The notes below the pieces were generated by a model. The model was not told the DNA's origin and did not search any database. It worked only from the letters and a program-made list of their open reading frames with translations. A program made the translations under genes and the position numbers. A stretch of 60,276 nt of DNA from Clostridium chromiireducens (lineage in GTDB: Bacteria; Bacillota; Clostridia; Clostridiales; Clostridiaceae): positions 1 through 60,276 of the forward strand of contig NZ_MZGT01000032.1 in the NCBI RefSeq assembly GCF_002029255.1, read 5' to 3'. Below are positions 43,550-52,746 of the stretch, piece after piece (the stretch's first letter is position 1; the number at the start of each line of letters is the position of its first letter).

Positions 43550-45292
43550 ATGTTGATTAAAAATAAAATTTTATCGCGTTTATTGAAGAATAATTATTCC
43601 TTAAAGTGTGAAAATATTAAAATATGCTCAATATATGCATTAATTAGTTTGATATGGGCTTTTTGTTCGAATTCAATCATTAAGCTAATCATAAATGACC
43701 AAGATAATGTATTAAAATTTAGCATCTATAAAGATTTTTTATTCGTGATTGTAACTACAAGTGTTCTTTATATATTAATAAATAGGGGGTTAAAAAAGAT
43801 ACATAGTACAAAGCAACAGTTTAGAAATAGCTATAAAGAGTTAGAAGTATATGTTCAACAATTGAGTGATTATGAAGATGAATTGAAAATTCAATATGAA
43901 AAAATACGCGAAGATGAATTGAAAATAAAGGAAATCGGAGAAAAAAGTAAAGCAATTATTGAAGCTATACCAGATGTTTTATTTACTTTTGACGTGAACG
44001 GTGTTTTTATAGATACCGAAGCTAAGGATGAGGATATATTGATTATGCCAAAGGAAAAGTTTATGGGTAAGACAATATCAGAAGTTATGCCTAAAGAGAT
44101 TGCTGAACTAGCTCATGAGAATTTAAATTTAGTTTTTGAAACAGGTGAGCTACATAGTTTTGAGTACAAGCTATTAGATAGTTATTGTGAGATTAGAATG
44201 GTTAAAAGTGGAGAAAACCATGTTTTAGCGGTATTAAGAGATATTACTATTAGAAAGAAATTAGAAGAGCGACTAGAATATTTGTCCTATAATGATCAAC
44301 TAACGGGATTATATAATAGAAGATTTTATGATGAGGAATTAAAACGTTTAGATGTAAAAAAAAATTATCCTTTAACTATTGTGTTAGGTGATGTGAATGG
44401 GCTGAAGTTGATTAATGATTCATTTGGGCATGTGGTAGGTGATGAGCTGATTAAAAAATCAGCACAAATAATAAAAAATGGATGCAGATCCCAAGATGTT
44501 GTTATTAGACTTGGTGGAGATGAATTTATTATTTTAATGCCTAAAACAGATACTTATGAAGCAGAGAAAATTATTAAAAATATTAACAATTTAGCTAAAA
44601 AAGAAGAAATACAAAATCTAGATATATCCATTTCTTTTGGTTATGAAACCAAATGTCATGAAGAGGAAATGATCCAAGAAATATTCACAAAAGCTGAAGA
44701 TTACATGTATAAGAGAAAACTTTTTGAAAGTTCAAATATGAGAGGAAAAACAATTGATACAATAATAAATACTCTAAATGAGAAGAATAAGAGGGAAGAA
44801 GAACATTCTGTTAGAGTCTCTGAGTTGTGTGAACTTATGGGAAAGAATATTGGATTGCCTGAAAGAAAAATTCAAGAATTAGAGAATGCTGGATTGTTAC
44901 ATGATATAGGTAAAATAGCAATAGAAGAAAGTATTCTTAATAAGCCAGGCATGCTTACAGAGGACGAGTATAATGAAATCAAACGTCACCCTGAAATAGG
45001 ATATAGGATATTAAGTACGGTAAATGAAATGTCAGAAATTGCGAAGTATGTGCTTTCTCATCATGAAATGTGGAACGGAAAAGGGTATCCGAAAGGTATT
45101 AAAGGCTTGGATATACCTATTGAATCAAGAATTATAGCTATAGTAGATGCATTTGATGCTATGACTAGTGAGCGATCTTATCGGAAAGCATTATCAGAAG
45201 AATTTGCTATAGCAGAATTAAGAAGAAATTCAGGAATTCAATTTGATCCTGAATTAGTAAATGTGTTTATTGAAAAAGTATTGACTCAGTAA
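43550..45292 (+). CDS. Membrane PAS-GGDEF-HD-GYP cyclic di-GMP protein
   Basis: 580 residues. Two N-terminal membrane helices (about 25-50 and 60-80), coiled-coil linker (85-135), PAS (about 140-240), GGDEF near 322 and HD-GYP with HDIGK near 454 and HHEMWNGKGYP. Unlike its relative at 39796, it keeps the inhibitory R-S-Q-D site five residues before GGDEF. Both catalytic motifs look intact, so it may cycle cyclic di-GMP under feedback control. AGGAGA is about 12 nt ahead of ATG 43550. Confidence 0.9.
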   Translation: MLIKNKILSRLLKNNYSLKCENIKICSIYALISLIWAFCSNSIIKLIINDQDNVLKFSIYKDFLFVIVTTSVLYILINRGLKKIHSTKQQFRNSYKELEVYVQQLSDYEDELKIQYEKIREDELKIKEIGEKSKAIIEAIPDVLFTFDVNGVFIDTEAKDEDILIMPKEKFMGKTISEVMPKEIAELAHENLNLVFETGELHSFEYKLLDSYCEIRMVKSGENHVLAVLRDITIRKKLEERLEYLSYNDQLTGLYNRRFYDEELKRLDVKKNYPLTIVLGDVNGLKLINDSFGHVVGDELIKKSAQIIKNGCRSQDVVIRLGGDEFIILMPKTDTYEAEKIIKNINNLAKKEEIQNLDISISFGYETKCHEEEMIQEIFTKAEDYMYKRKLFESSNMRGKTIDTIINTLNEKNKREEEHSVRVSELCELMGKNIGLPERKIQELENAGLLHDIGKIAIEESILNKPGMLTEDEYNEIKRHPEIGYRILSTVNEMSEIAKYVLSHHEMWNGKGYPKGIKGLDIPIESRIIAIVDAFDAMTSERSYRKALSEEFAIAELRRNSGIQFDPELVNVFIEKVLTQ

Positions 45293-45371
45293 AAAAATTG
45301 CATAGTTGACAAGTTAAGAAGATTGTAATAATAATTATTAAAATATAGATCATTGTATAGTAATTTCTTTA

Positions 45372-45394
45372 GGCTGTCGACAAAGTCGACAGCC
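45372..45394. terminator. Compact hairpin between convergent genes
   Basis: GGCTGTCGAC and GTCGACAGCC form a 10-bp perfect GC-rich stem with an AAA loop, between the convergent GGDEF/HD-GYP and MerR-TipAS genes. No T-run on either side. Confidence 0.6.
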
Positions 45395-45448
45395 ATTAAT
45401 TAGATTTTGAATAATATTGCCACTGATATATTTGCATGTATATACTTA

Positions 45449-46210
45449 TTATTTCATTCCAGTGTATATAAAAATAGCATCCCTTAGAAAGGCAGAAAGA
45501 CCAGGTTGATATTTATCATAATAGGCAGTAAATCTTTCATCATCTACATACATTTGAGCAAGACCTGCATGGGCTTCCTTTGAGTATTCACTCCAAGAAT
45601 AAGTTAACCATTGGCGATGTAAATCTGCAGCCTTTTGGGCAAGTTCGCTGGAAGGGTCATTAGTTGCGAAAGCCTCTTTTAAGGTATCTATAACTTTAGT
45701 TCCCAATTGTTCCAATTCTTCATATTGTTCTTTACTCATATTTTTGAATTTTTTATTTGATTCATTCACTGTATTATCACCATATTTAGATCTTATTTCT
45801 TTACCATACTTTTTTTCATTTTTATCTATCATATTTTGTTTAAATCCCTCAAATTTTTCTTTATCACTCATTATAATACTCCCCTCAGTTGAAGCTATTG
45901 TTTTATCAACATTAGCTATTAATATATCTAATTGTTGTCTTTTCGCAAGGAGCTTTTCACGATGCTCTTTTAGTGCATTGCTATTATCAAAGGAAGGTGA
46001 TAATAATATTTTTTTGATACTATCTAAATCAACACCCAATTCCTTGTAAAATAATATTTGCTGCAATCTATTTACTTCCTTTTGACCATAAATTCTATAT
46101 CCTGATGAGTTTATTCTTGCCGGCTTAAGAATTTCAATTTCATCATAATATCTAATGGTACGAGTACTGATACCTGTTAATTTGCTTAGTTTCTGCACTG
46201 TGTATTCCAT
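45449..46210 (-). CDS. MerR family regulator with TipAS ligand-binding domain
   Basis: 253 residues. N-terminal MerR HTH (1-70: YTVQKLSKLTGISTRTIRYYDEIEIL, in pieces), coiled coil (75-110), and a C-terminal TipAS domain (about 140-250) with HRQWLTYSWSEYSKEAHAGLAQMYVDDERFTAYYDK (in pieces). TipAS proteins bind thiopeptide or other amphipathic antibiotics and activate drug resistance genes. No linked resistance gene is seen, so targets are probably elsewhere. GGAGGT precedes the ATG. Divergent from the chemotaxis receptor gene. Confidence 0.94.
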   Translation of the reverse strand: MEYTVQKLSKLTGISTRTIRYYDEIEILKPARINSSGYRIYGQKEVNRLQQILFYKELGVDLDSIKKILLSPSFDNSNALKEHREKLLAKRQQLDILIANVDKTIASTEGSIIMSDKEKFEGFKQNMIDKNEKKYGKEIRSKYGDNTVNESNKKFKNMSKEQYEELEQLGTKVIDTLKEAFATNDPSSELAQKAADLHRQWLTYSWSEYSKEAHAGLAQMYVDDERFTAYYDKYQPGLSAFLRDAIFIYTGMK

Positions 46211-46406
46211 GTGATTACCTCCTTACAAGATTACTTTACACCTTTACGTAGCGTTAATGTCAATGAGATTTTTATAAATTTAAAAAGAAGTTTTTAGAGG
46301 CTTTGGAATTTAATATGATAAAGAAATAATGTATGCACTAATAGTTAAAATGTGTTATTATATTGATATTGAGTATCAATTAATAAAAAAGAAAGTGGTG
46401 AAAATC

Positions 46407-48119
46407 ATGAAGTGGTTTAATGATTTAAAAATAAGAACTAGGCTAATGCTTAGCTTTGGGATAGTAGCACTATTTATAGCTGTTGTTGGAGGATTAGCTG
46501 TATTCAATATAAATAAAGTGAGTTCGAATTCTAACATACTATATGAAGAGGGAGTTAAAGAATTAGAAGCCCTTCAGCAATTTAATTCAAATACTTTACA
46601 TACAAGAATTGAAATTCTGAATCTTATAAATAATGGAGATATATCTAAAATTGAAGAAGCTAAATCTAAAATAAGTGATTTTAGAAAACAAAATGATGAA
46701 ATACTCAAAAGTTATGATCAAGCTATTTTAAATGATAATGAAAAGCAAATTTACAACGACATAAAAAAAGAGTTAACTCAATATAGAAGTGAGTCTGATA
46801 AGATAATAAAATTGGTATCTGAGCAAAATTATGATGAGGCAACTAAGCTAAGTAATGAGAGTGCAAAAACAAGAGAAAAACTAACGAATAGTATTGATAA
46901 GTTAGTAGAACATGTTGAAACAAACGCAAATGAAATAAATACATCAAATGATAATATAAGAAGTAAATTCATTAAATATATGTTTATGGATATTCTTTTA
47001 GGCTTTGCTATAGCAATAATTCTAGGAGTTTTTGTAACTACAATTACTACTAATAGGTTGAAAAAAGTTTTAGAATACGCAAAATTTTTAGAAAATGGGG
47101 ATTTAACTCATAAAATAAATATTAACTCTAAGGATGAAATTGGAATATTGGCAAAAGCATTAGATAACGCAAATGATAACTTAAGAAAATTGATAGGAGA
47201 AATAATAAAGGGTGCCAACATGATAAATTCTTCTGGGGAAGAATTATCAGCCACAACAGAAGAAGTTTCAGCTAAAATGGAAGAAATAAATGAAGCAACT
47301 CAACAGATTTCGAATGGAGCTCAAGATTTAAGCACAGCTACAGAAGAAGTAAGTGCGTCGGCTGAAGAAATTGGAGCAACTACAAGTGAAATTGCTAATA
47401 GAGCTAATGATGCAGCTACTTCAGTGAATGAAATTAAAAAACGTTCGCTACAAATAAAAGAAAAAGCAACAGAAAATATAGGAGAAGGAAATAGAATTTA
47501 TGAGGAAAAGAAATTAAATATACTTAAAGCAATTGAAGATGGAAGAATCGTAAATAAGGTGAAATCAATGGCAGAAGCTATAGGAGATATAGCATCACAG
47601 ACTAACCTTCTTGCACTTAATGCTGCAATAGAGGCTGCAAGAGCTGGTGAAAATGGAAAAGGCTTTGCAGTAGTGGCAGATGAAGTGAGAAATCTTGCAG
47701 AGGAGTCTTCTCAAGCGGTTTTGAGTATACAAGAAATGGTATTACAAGTACAGTCAGCTTTTGAAAATTTATCTCAGAGTGGAGAAGATATACTTAATTA
47801 TATTGGACAACATGTAAAGCCAAGTTATGAATTGCTAATGAATACAGGAATTCAATACGAAAAAGACGCAGAATTTGTTGATAATATAACAAAGGAATTT
47901 GCATATTCTTCTAAACAGATAAATGAAGTTATAGATCAGATAAATAATGCAATACAAAATGTATCAACAACAGCAGCAGAAGCGGAAACAGGTTCGGAGG
48001 ATGTATTAAATAGCATTGGCAAAATAAATGAAGCTGTTAATAATATAGCTAAATCTGCACATAGCCAAGCTGAACTTTCAGAAAGACTTAATGATATGGT
48101 ACAAAAATTTAAATTATAA
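46407..48119 (+). CDS. Methyl-accepting chemotaxis protein
   Basis: 570 residues. Helix 1 (about 13-33), a four-helix-bundle sensor outside (35-185) of the 4HB_MCP type, helix 2 (about 190-212), HAMP (213-265) and the signalling domain. The hairpin tip [41 protein letters not shown] (in pieces) is intact. An in-frame ATG at 46329 has no ribosome binding site; GTGGTGA before ATG 46407 is better. No CheR/CheB pentapeptide tether. The ligand is unknown. Confidence 0.93.
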   Translation: MKWFNDLKIRTRLMLSFGIVALFIAVVGGLAVFNINKVSSNSNILYEEGVKELEALQQFNSNTLHTRIEILNLINNGDISKIEEAKSKISDFRKQNDEILKSYDQAILNDNEKQIYNDIKKELTQYRSESDKIIKLVSEQNYDEATKLSNESAKTREKLTNSIDKLVEHVETNANEINTSNDNIRSKFIKYMFMDILLGFAIAIILGVFVTTITTNRLKKVLEYAKFLENGDLTHKININSKDEIGILAKALDNANDNLRKLIGEIIKGANMINSSGEELSATTEEVSAKMEEINEATQQISNGAQDLSTATEEVSASAEEIGATTSEIANRANDAATSVNEIKKRSLQIKEKATENIGEGNRIYEEKKLNILKAIEDGRIVNKVKSMAEAIGDIASQTNLLALNAAIEAARAGENGKGFAVVADEVRNLAEESSQAVLSIQEMVLQVQSAFENLSQSGEDILNYIGQHVKPSYELLMNTGIQYEKDAEFVDNITKEFAYSSKQINEVIDQINNAIQNVSTTAAEAETGSEDVLNSIGKINEAVNNIAKSAHSQAELSERLNDMVQKFKL

Positions 48120-48202
48120 TAATTATTATATATTTAATTTAGTAGTTGGAACTTATCAGAGTGTTATATTGGAAGTGGACTATATTCAGAAATAAGAAGA
48201 AT

Positions 48203-48231
48203 TTGACAATAAATAATCTTTGCATTAAAAT
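48203..48231 (+). promoter_or_regulatory. Promoter of htpG
   Basis: TTGACA (48203-48208), 17-nt spacer, TAAAAT (48226-48231), 33 nt before the htpG start. No CIRCE or CtsR-type repeat is seen beside it. Confidence 0.65.
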
Positions 48232-48263
48232 ATTTTTTAGAAAAAATAACAGGAGGTAATATT

Positions 48264-50198
48264 ATGATTAAAGAAAATGGTAACATATCAATTGACACAG
48301 AAAACATATTTCCTATTATTAAGAAATGGCTATACTCTGATAAAGACATATTCATCAGAGAAGTTATAAGCAATGCATGTGATGCGATTAGTAAATTTCA
48401 AAGGTTAGTTTCTCTAGGAGAAGCAACAATAAACGGAGACGAGCAATATAAAGTTGTTGTATCAATAAATAAAGAAAAGAAGACTCTTAAATTCAGTGAT
48501 AATGGTATTGGAATGACTGAGGAAGAGGTTAAGAAGTATATCAATCAAGTTGCGTTTTCAGGTGCAACCGACTTTATGGAAAAATATAAAGATAAGATGG
48601 ATGAAGGTAAAGATATAATTGGTCACTTTGGACTTGGATTTTACTCAACTTTTATGGTAGCTACTAAGGTGGAAATTAATACTTTATCCTTTAGAGAAGG
48701 GGCAGAATCAGTAAAATGGGAATGCTCTGGCGGTACTGAATATGAGATTGGATCTTCTGATGAAAGAACAACAAGAGGTACAACAGTAACATTGTATATT
48801 GATGATGAAAGCACAGAGTTTTTAGAAGAATATAAGGTTAGAGAAATAATAAAGAAATATTGTTCGTTCTTACCTACAGAAATATATTTAGAAGATGAAA
48901 ATAAACCCAAAGAAGAACCTAAATATGAAACTAAGAAAAATGAAGATGGAACTGAATATCAAGAACTAGTAGAGCCAGAAGCACAAAAACCTTTAAATGA
49001 CACGAATCCTTTATGGGTAAAAGCACCTAAGGACTGTACAGATGAAGAGTATAAGGATTTCTATAGAAAAGTATTTATGGATTTCAATGAACCGTTATTT
49101 TGGATTCATTTAAATGTAGATTATCCATTTAATTTAAAAGGAATACTATATTTTCCTAAATTAACTCATGAATTTGAAGCGACAGAAGGTCAAGTTAAGT
49201 TATACAATAACCAAGTCTTTGTTGCGGATAATATTAAGGAAGTAATACCTGAATTCTTGTTATTATTAAAAGGTACTATTGATTGTCCGGATTTACCTTT
49301 AAATGTATCAAGAAGTTTCCTTCAAAATGATAAGGAAGTTTCAAAAATTTCTAATCATATAGTTAAAAAGGTAGCTGATAAATTAGTCGATTTATTTAAA
49401 AATAATAGAGAAGAATTTAATAAGTTCTGGCCAGATATACAAATATTTATTAAATATGGATGCTTAAGAGATCCGAAATTCTATGATAAGATTAAAGAAA
49501 TAGTAATCTTTAAGAATTTAAAGGGTGAATTCGTAACATTAAAGGATTATCTTGAAGCTAATAAAGAAAAGCATGAAAATAAAGTGTTTTATGCTAATGA
49601 CGAAAAGCAACAATCTCAATATATAAAGATGTTTAAAGAGTATGATTTAGATGCTGTTATATTAGATTGTTCACTAGATGATCACTTTATTTCATTCTTA
49701 GAGATGCATGAGTCAGGCGTTAAGTTTAATAGAATAGATTCTGATATTTCAGATACATTAGGAAGTAAAAATGATGAAAATGATGAAACTGTAAAAGCGC
49801 TAAATAAAGAAATAGAAGATTTGTTTAAGGATTCACTTGGAGATAAAATAAAGAATTTATCTATTAAGGGATTAAAGAATGAAGAGACTCCAGCACTTAT
49901 TTTAGTTTCAGAAGAGTCAAGAAGAATGGCTCAAATGAGTAAAATGTACGCAAAATCAGGAATGAGCTTCCCTGGTATGTTTGATGAAGAAAAGACTTTA
50001 GTTGTAAATAATAAGAATGCAATTATTAAAAAACTTTTAGAAGTTTATAAAGATGAAACTAAGAAAGAAGATGTTAAATTTATTTGTGAACACATTTTAG
50101 ATTTAGCTAAGATTGCAAATAAAGAATTAGATGCTGCTGAGATGGATGAGTTTATAAAGAGAAATAACATGCTTTTAACTAAAGTTGTTGCACTATAA
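48264..50198 (+). CDS. htpG: Molecular chaperone HtpG (Hsp90)
   Basis: 644 residues. N-terminal GHKL ATPase (1-220): FIREVISNACDAISKFQRL, FSDNGIGMTEEEV, IGHFGLGFYSTFMVA and RGTTVTLYI. Middle domain (about 235-430) has PLNVSRSFLQND with the catalytic Arg, and a C-terminal dimer domain follows. An acidic linker (about 215-245) holds KPKEEPKYETKKNEDG. Full length, cytosolic. It has its own promoter; hairpin repeat copy C begins 6 nt after its stop and may form its 3' end. Confidence 0.96.
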   Translation: MIKENGNISIDTENIFPIIKKWLYSDKDIFIREVISNACDAISKFQRLVSLGEATINGDEQYKVVVSINKEKKTLKFSDNGIGMTEEEVKKYINQVAFSGATDFMEKYKDKMDEGKDIIGHFGLGFYSTFMVATKVEINTLSFREGAESVKWECSGGTEYEIGSSDERTTRGTTVTLYIDDESTEFLEEYKVREIIKKYCSFLPTEIYLEDENKPKEEPKYETKKNEDGTEYQELVEPEAQKPLNDTNPLWVKAPKDCTDEEYKDFYRKVFMDFNEPLFWIHLNVDYPFNLKGILYFPKLTHEFEATEGQVKLYNNQVFVADNIKEVIPEFLLLLKGTIDCPDLPLNVSRSFLQNDKEVSKISNHIVKKVADKLVDLFKNNREEFNKFWPDIQIFIKYGCLRDPKFYDKIKEIVIFKNLKGEFVTLKDYLEANKEKHENKVFYANDEKQQSQYIKMFKEYDLDAVILDCSLDDHFISFLEMHESGVKFNRIDSDISDTLGSKNDENDETVKALNKEIEDLFKDSLGDKIKNLSIKGLKNEETPALILVSEESRRMAQMSKMYAKSGMSFPGMFDEEKTLVVNNKNAIIKKLLEVYKDETKKEDVKFICEHILDLAKIANKELDAAEMDEFIKRNNMLLTKVVAL

Positions 50199-50203
50199 AG
50201 TTA

Positions 50204-50455
50204 TTGTGAAGCACTTAAAGTGAAGCGAGAGCAACCGAAATAGAAGACATATATGTTCCTCAGGACTATGAAAAATCTCGCTGGGAATATCTAAATTAAA
50301 AGTTGCACCACTTCTGCATGCTCCTGTGACATGCACAGGACAAGCGAAAGCGGAACAACTTTTAATTAAGATATTTCAGCAGCTTATTTTTCAATGCCTG
50401 CTTCACATATATGTCTTCTATTTCTTTGTTTTGCTATCACTTTAATTATTTCACA
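50204..50455 (+). repeat. Long-hairpin repeat family, copy C
   Basis: About 252 bp, beginning 6 nt after the htpG stop. The outer arms include a 20-bp perfect pair (50237-50256 with 50405-50424, starting GAAATAGAAG). TGTGAA/TTTCACA lies further out. The AGGACTATGAAAA block matches copies A and F. The core GTTGCACC (50302-50309) faces GGAACAAC (50352-50359) in the stem AATTAAAAGTTG/CAACTTTTAATT. The apical part keeps GCTCC and GGACAAGC. Confidence 0.88.
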
Positions 50456-50585
50456 TATACATACCAAAGAATATATGAGTATTGTATTATGAATATATAA
50501 ACTGTATGAAAAGTCTTGAATATTCATTCATTAAAGGTATTGTAACCAGAGATATATATAAATACTTTTATAAATATATTGCTAT

Positions 50586-50822
50586 TTAAGCTTACTATTA
50601 AACAAAGAAAGTGGATATATGTTTTTACGCAGTGTTTATCAGAAGATTTTACTGGCTATGGTTCTTAGAATATAAGTTGTTTCAAATGTGCTTGTTCAAG
50701 GTGTAGTCCTTGAAGCAAGCACTTTGGGCACAACTTATATTCTTAGAATCATCCAGAAAAATCTTCAAGGAACCGGAGTAAACACATATATCCACTTTCG
50801 GTTGTTCAGTAGTAAACTTAAA
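50586..50822 (-). repeat. Long-hairpin repeat family, copy D
   Basis: About 237 bp in reverse orientation. Arms AAAGTGGATATATG and CATATATCCACTTT; inner AGAAGATTTT/AAAATCTTC and TTCTTAGAATATAAGTTG/CAACTTATATTCTTAGAA. The core GTTGTTTC (50676-50683) faces GGCACAAC (50727-50734). On the minus strand the core reads ATAAGTTGTGCCCAAAGTGC, the same as copy B. An 80-codon open frame across it (50688-50930) is an accident of the palindrome. Confidence 0.85.
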
Positions 50823-50857
50823 TTAATCTCCTACTGCAAGTATTTTTATATTTCGGT

Positions 50858-50885
50858 GATAAACAATACCTTTATATTGTTTATC
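50858..50885. repeat. Small perfect hairpin upstream of scfA
   Basis: GATAAACAATA (50858-50868) and TATTGTTTATC (50875-50885) form an 11-bp stem with a 6-nt loop. The same GATAAACAA/TTGTTTATC words are the outermost arms of copy B. No T-run. Confidence 0.6.
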
Positions 50886-50949
50886 TACGTAGTGGAAGAA
50901 GTAGTCAATTTCTGGGAATTTAATTCTTAATTTGAATTGCATATCTACA

Positions 50950-50978
50950 TTGTAAATTGTTAGCTGTAATGTTATAAT
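50950..50978 (+). promoter_or_regulatory. Promoter of scfA
   Basis: TTGTAA (50950-50955), 17-nt spacer, TATAAT (50973-50978), 38 nt ahead of the scfA start codon. Confidence 0.65.
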
Positions 50979-51015
50979 ACTTAAGGATATCTTTTAAATG
51001 GAGGAGTTTTTATTT

Positions 51016-51153
51016 ATGAAACATATAAAAACAATAAACAAACCAAATATTAAGAATAGTTTATGTAAGCCAGGATGCAAAGAATGTGCAAACTCATGTC
51101 AATCAGCTTGTAAGACATCTTGTACAGTTGCAAACTTAGAATGTGAAAACTAA
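51016..51153 (+). CDS. scfA: SCIFF ranthipeptide precursor
   Basis: Exactly 45 residues, the size that gives the family its name (six cysteines in forty-five residues). It begins MKHIKTINKPNIKNSLCK and continues CKECANSCQSACKTSCTVAN, ending LECEN. Cys lie at 17, 21, 24, 28, 32, 36 and 43. The last five (24-43) show the C-x3-C-x3-C-x3-C-x6-C spacing of SCIFF cores. The maturase makes thioether links from these Cys to other residues. GGAGG lies 9-10 nt before the ATG. The maturase gene follows after a 218-bp hairpin-rich gap. Confidence 0.96.
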   Translation: MKHIKTINKPNIKNSLCKPGCKECANSCQSACKTSCTVANLECEN

Positions 51154-51170
51154 ATTTAGGCATATGAAAT

Positions 51171-51304
51171 AAAATAATAGACCAAAGATGTAACGTATAT
51201 TTCGTGCTAGACAAGGAAGTAAAGTTTGCTCATAGTGAGCTTATTAGCAAACTTTACTGACGCAGTATGACACGAAATATACAGGCATACTGGTCTATTA
51301 TTTT
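51171..51304. repeat. 134-bp three-part hairpin between scfA and scfB
   Basis: Three perfect arms nest around a 15-nt loop: AAAATAATAGACCA (51171-51184) with TGGTCTATTATTTT (51291-51304), GTATATTTCGTG (51195-51206) with CACGAAATATAC (51271-51282), and AGTAAAGTTTGCT (51218-51230) with AGCAAACTTTACT (51246-51258). Side loops are asymmetric. It begins 18 nt after the scfA stop. It lacks the GTTG/CAAC core of copies A-F, so it is a separate element. Confidence 0.9.
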
Positions 51305-51320
51305 CTTGATAGTGCCTCAG

Positions 51321-51342
51321 GCAGTAACTATATAGTTACTGC
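51321..51342. promoter_or_regulatory. 22-bp perfect palindrome upstream of scfB
   Basis: GCAGTAACTAT and its exact reverse complement adjoin without spacer, about 30 nt before the scfB start. It could be a dimeric operator or an RNA hairpin that shapes maturase expression. Confidence 0.6.
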
Positions 51343-51371
51343 TTACTTTATATGTTTAGGAGGAAATCGAT

Positions 51372-52733
51372 TTGTCTTTGATACATAAATTTAAGCAAGG
51401 TGAAAACTATTTTGTTTTAGATGTAAATACAGGTGCAGTGCATGTTGTTGATGAAATGGTTTATGATATATTAGATGATAATAAATTAGGAAATAAGAAG
51501 GAAATTTTAGATAAGCTGAACAGTAAGTATAACGAAGAAGAACTTTCAGAAGCTTATGATGAAATTCAAGAATTAGCGGAGGAAGGTATTCTTTATTCAG
51601 AAGACCAATATGAAGAAATAGCACATAGTTCTATGGATGATAGAGATTATATAAAAGCTATTTGTTTAAATGTAATTCATGGATGTAACTTAAGATGCAA
51701 ATATTGTTTTGCAGATGAGGGTGAATATCATGGACACGGTGGTGTCATGAGTGCTGATACGGCGAAAAAAGCAATTGATTATGTTATTAAAAGAAGCGGC
51801 CCAAGAAAAAACATAGAAATTGATTTGTTTGGTGGAGAGCCAACTCTAATAATGGATACCATAAAGGAAATAATTCAATACGCAAGAGACAATGAAGAAA
51901 AGTGGAAGAAGAATGTTAGATTTACTATGACTACAAACGCTACTCTTCTAACTCCAGAAATGATGGATTTTATGGACAAGGAAATGGGGAATATTATATT
52001 ATCATTAGATGGAAGACAGGATGTTAATGATAATGTTAGAATTAAGGCTGATGGTAGCGGCTCATATAATGATATAATTCCTAATATCAAAGAAATGATC
52101 AAAAGAAGAACTAAGGGCAAAACTTATTATGTAAGAGGTACTTTTACAAGACAAAATACTGATTTTTATGAAGATGTAATGGCTATGGTAAATGAAGGGT
52201 TCAGAGAATTATCGATAGAGCCAGTTGTTTTAGAAAATGGTCATCCGCTTGCACTTAGAGAGGAAGATATAGATACAATTTTTGATAATTATGATAAATT
52301 GTATGAAGAAATGGCAAGAAGAAAAAGAGAAAGCAAAGATGAATTTAAGTTTTACCATTTTAATATAGATCTTCAAGGCGGCCCATGTGTTTATAAGAGA
52401 ATTTCAGGATGTGGTGCGGGATTTGAATATGTGGCTATAACTCCTCAAGGTGAGGTATACCCATGTCATCAATTTGTTGGAAAAGAAGAATTTAAATTAG
52501 GAAGTATCTATGATGATACATACAATACCGATTTAGCTAAGAAATTCAAGACAGCTCATATATATAACAAGCCTAAGTGTAGAGACTGTTGGGCTAAATT
52601 CTATTGCAGTGGCGGCTGCCAAGCAAATAACTTTAATTTCAACGGGGATATGAATATTCCATATGAAATTGGATGTAAAATGCAAAAGAAGAGAATCGAA
52701 TGTGCAATCGCACTAAAAGCTGAGGAAAATTAA
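51372..52733 (+). CDS. scfB: Radical SAM SCIFF maturase (ranthipeptide synthase)
   Basis: 453 residues. N-terminal peptide-recognition-like domain (1-85), the radical SAM cluster C-N-L-R-C-K-Y-C (Cys105, 109, 112), GGEPT-type FGGEPTLIMD, and a SPASM region with auxiliary-cluster Cys in GCGAGFEYVAITPQGEVYPCHQF (in pieces), C-R-D-C-W-A-K-F-Y-C-S-G-G-C and IGCKMQKKRIEC. It forms thioether bonds in the ScfA peptide. The start is TTG: AGGAGG (51358-51363) gives good spacing. No ATG fits. It sits directly after scfA and the two hairpins. Confidence 0.96.
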   Translation: MSLIHKFKQGENYFVLDVNTGAVHVVDEMVYDILDDNKLGNKKEILDKLNSKYNEEELSEAYDEIQELAEEGILYSEDQYEEIAHSSMDDRDYIKAICLNVIHGCNLRCKYCFADEGEYHGHGGVMSADTAKKAIDYVIKRSGPRKNIEIDLFGGEPTLIMDTIKEIIQYARDNEEKWKKNVRFTMTTNATLLTPEMMDFMDKEMGNIILSLDGRQDVNDNVRIKADGSGSYNDIIPNIKEMIKRRTKGKTYYVRGTFTRQNTDFYEDVMAMVNEGFRELSIEPVVLENGHPLALREEDIDTIFDNYDKLYEEMARRKRESKDEFKFYHFNIDLQGGPCVYKRISGCGAGFEYVAITPQGEVYPCHQFVGKEEFKLGSIYDDTYNTDLAKKFKTAHIYNKPKCRDCWAKFYCSGGCQANNFNFNGDMNIPYEIGCKMQKKRIECAIALKAEEN

Positions 52734-52746
52734 TTTATATAACACG

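Noticed and set aside
50688..50930. 80-codon open frame upstream of scfA
   Set aside because: It lies across the palindromic copy D and has no family resemblance or ribosome binding site; the frame is a by-product of the hairpin arms.
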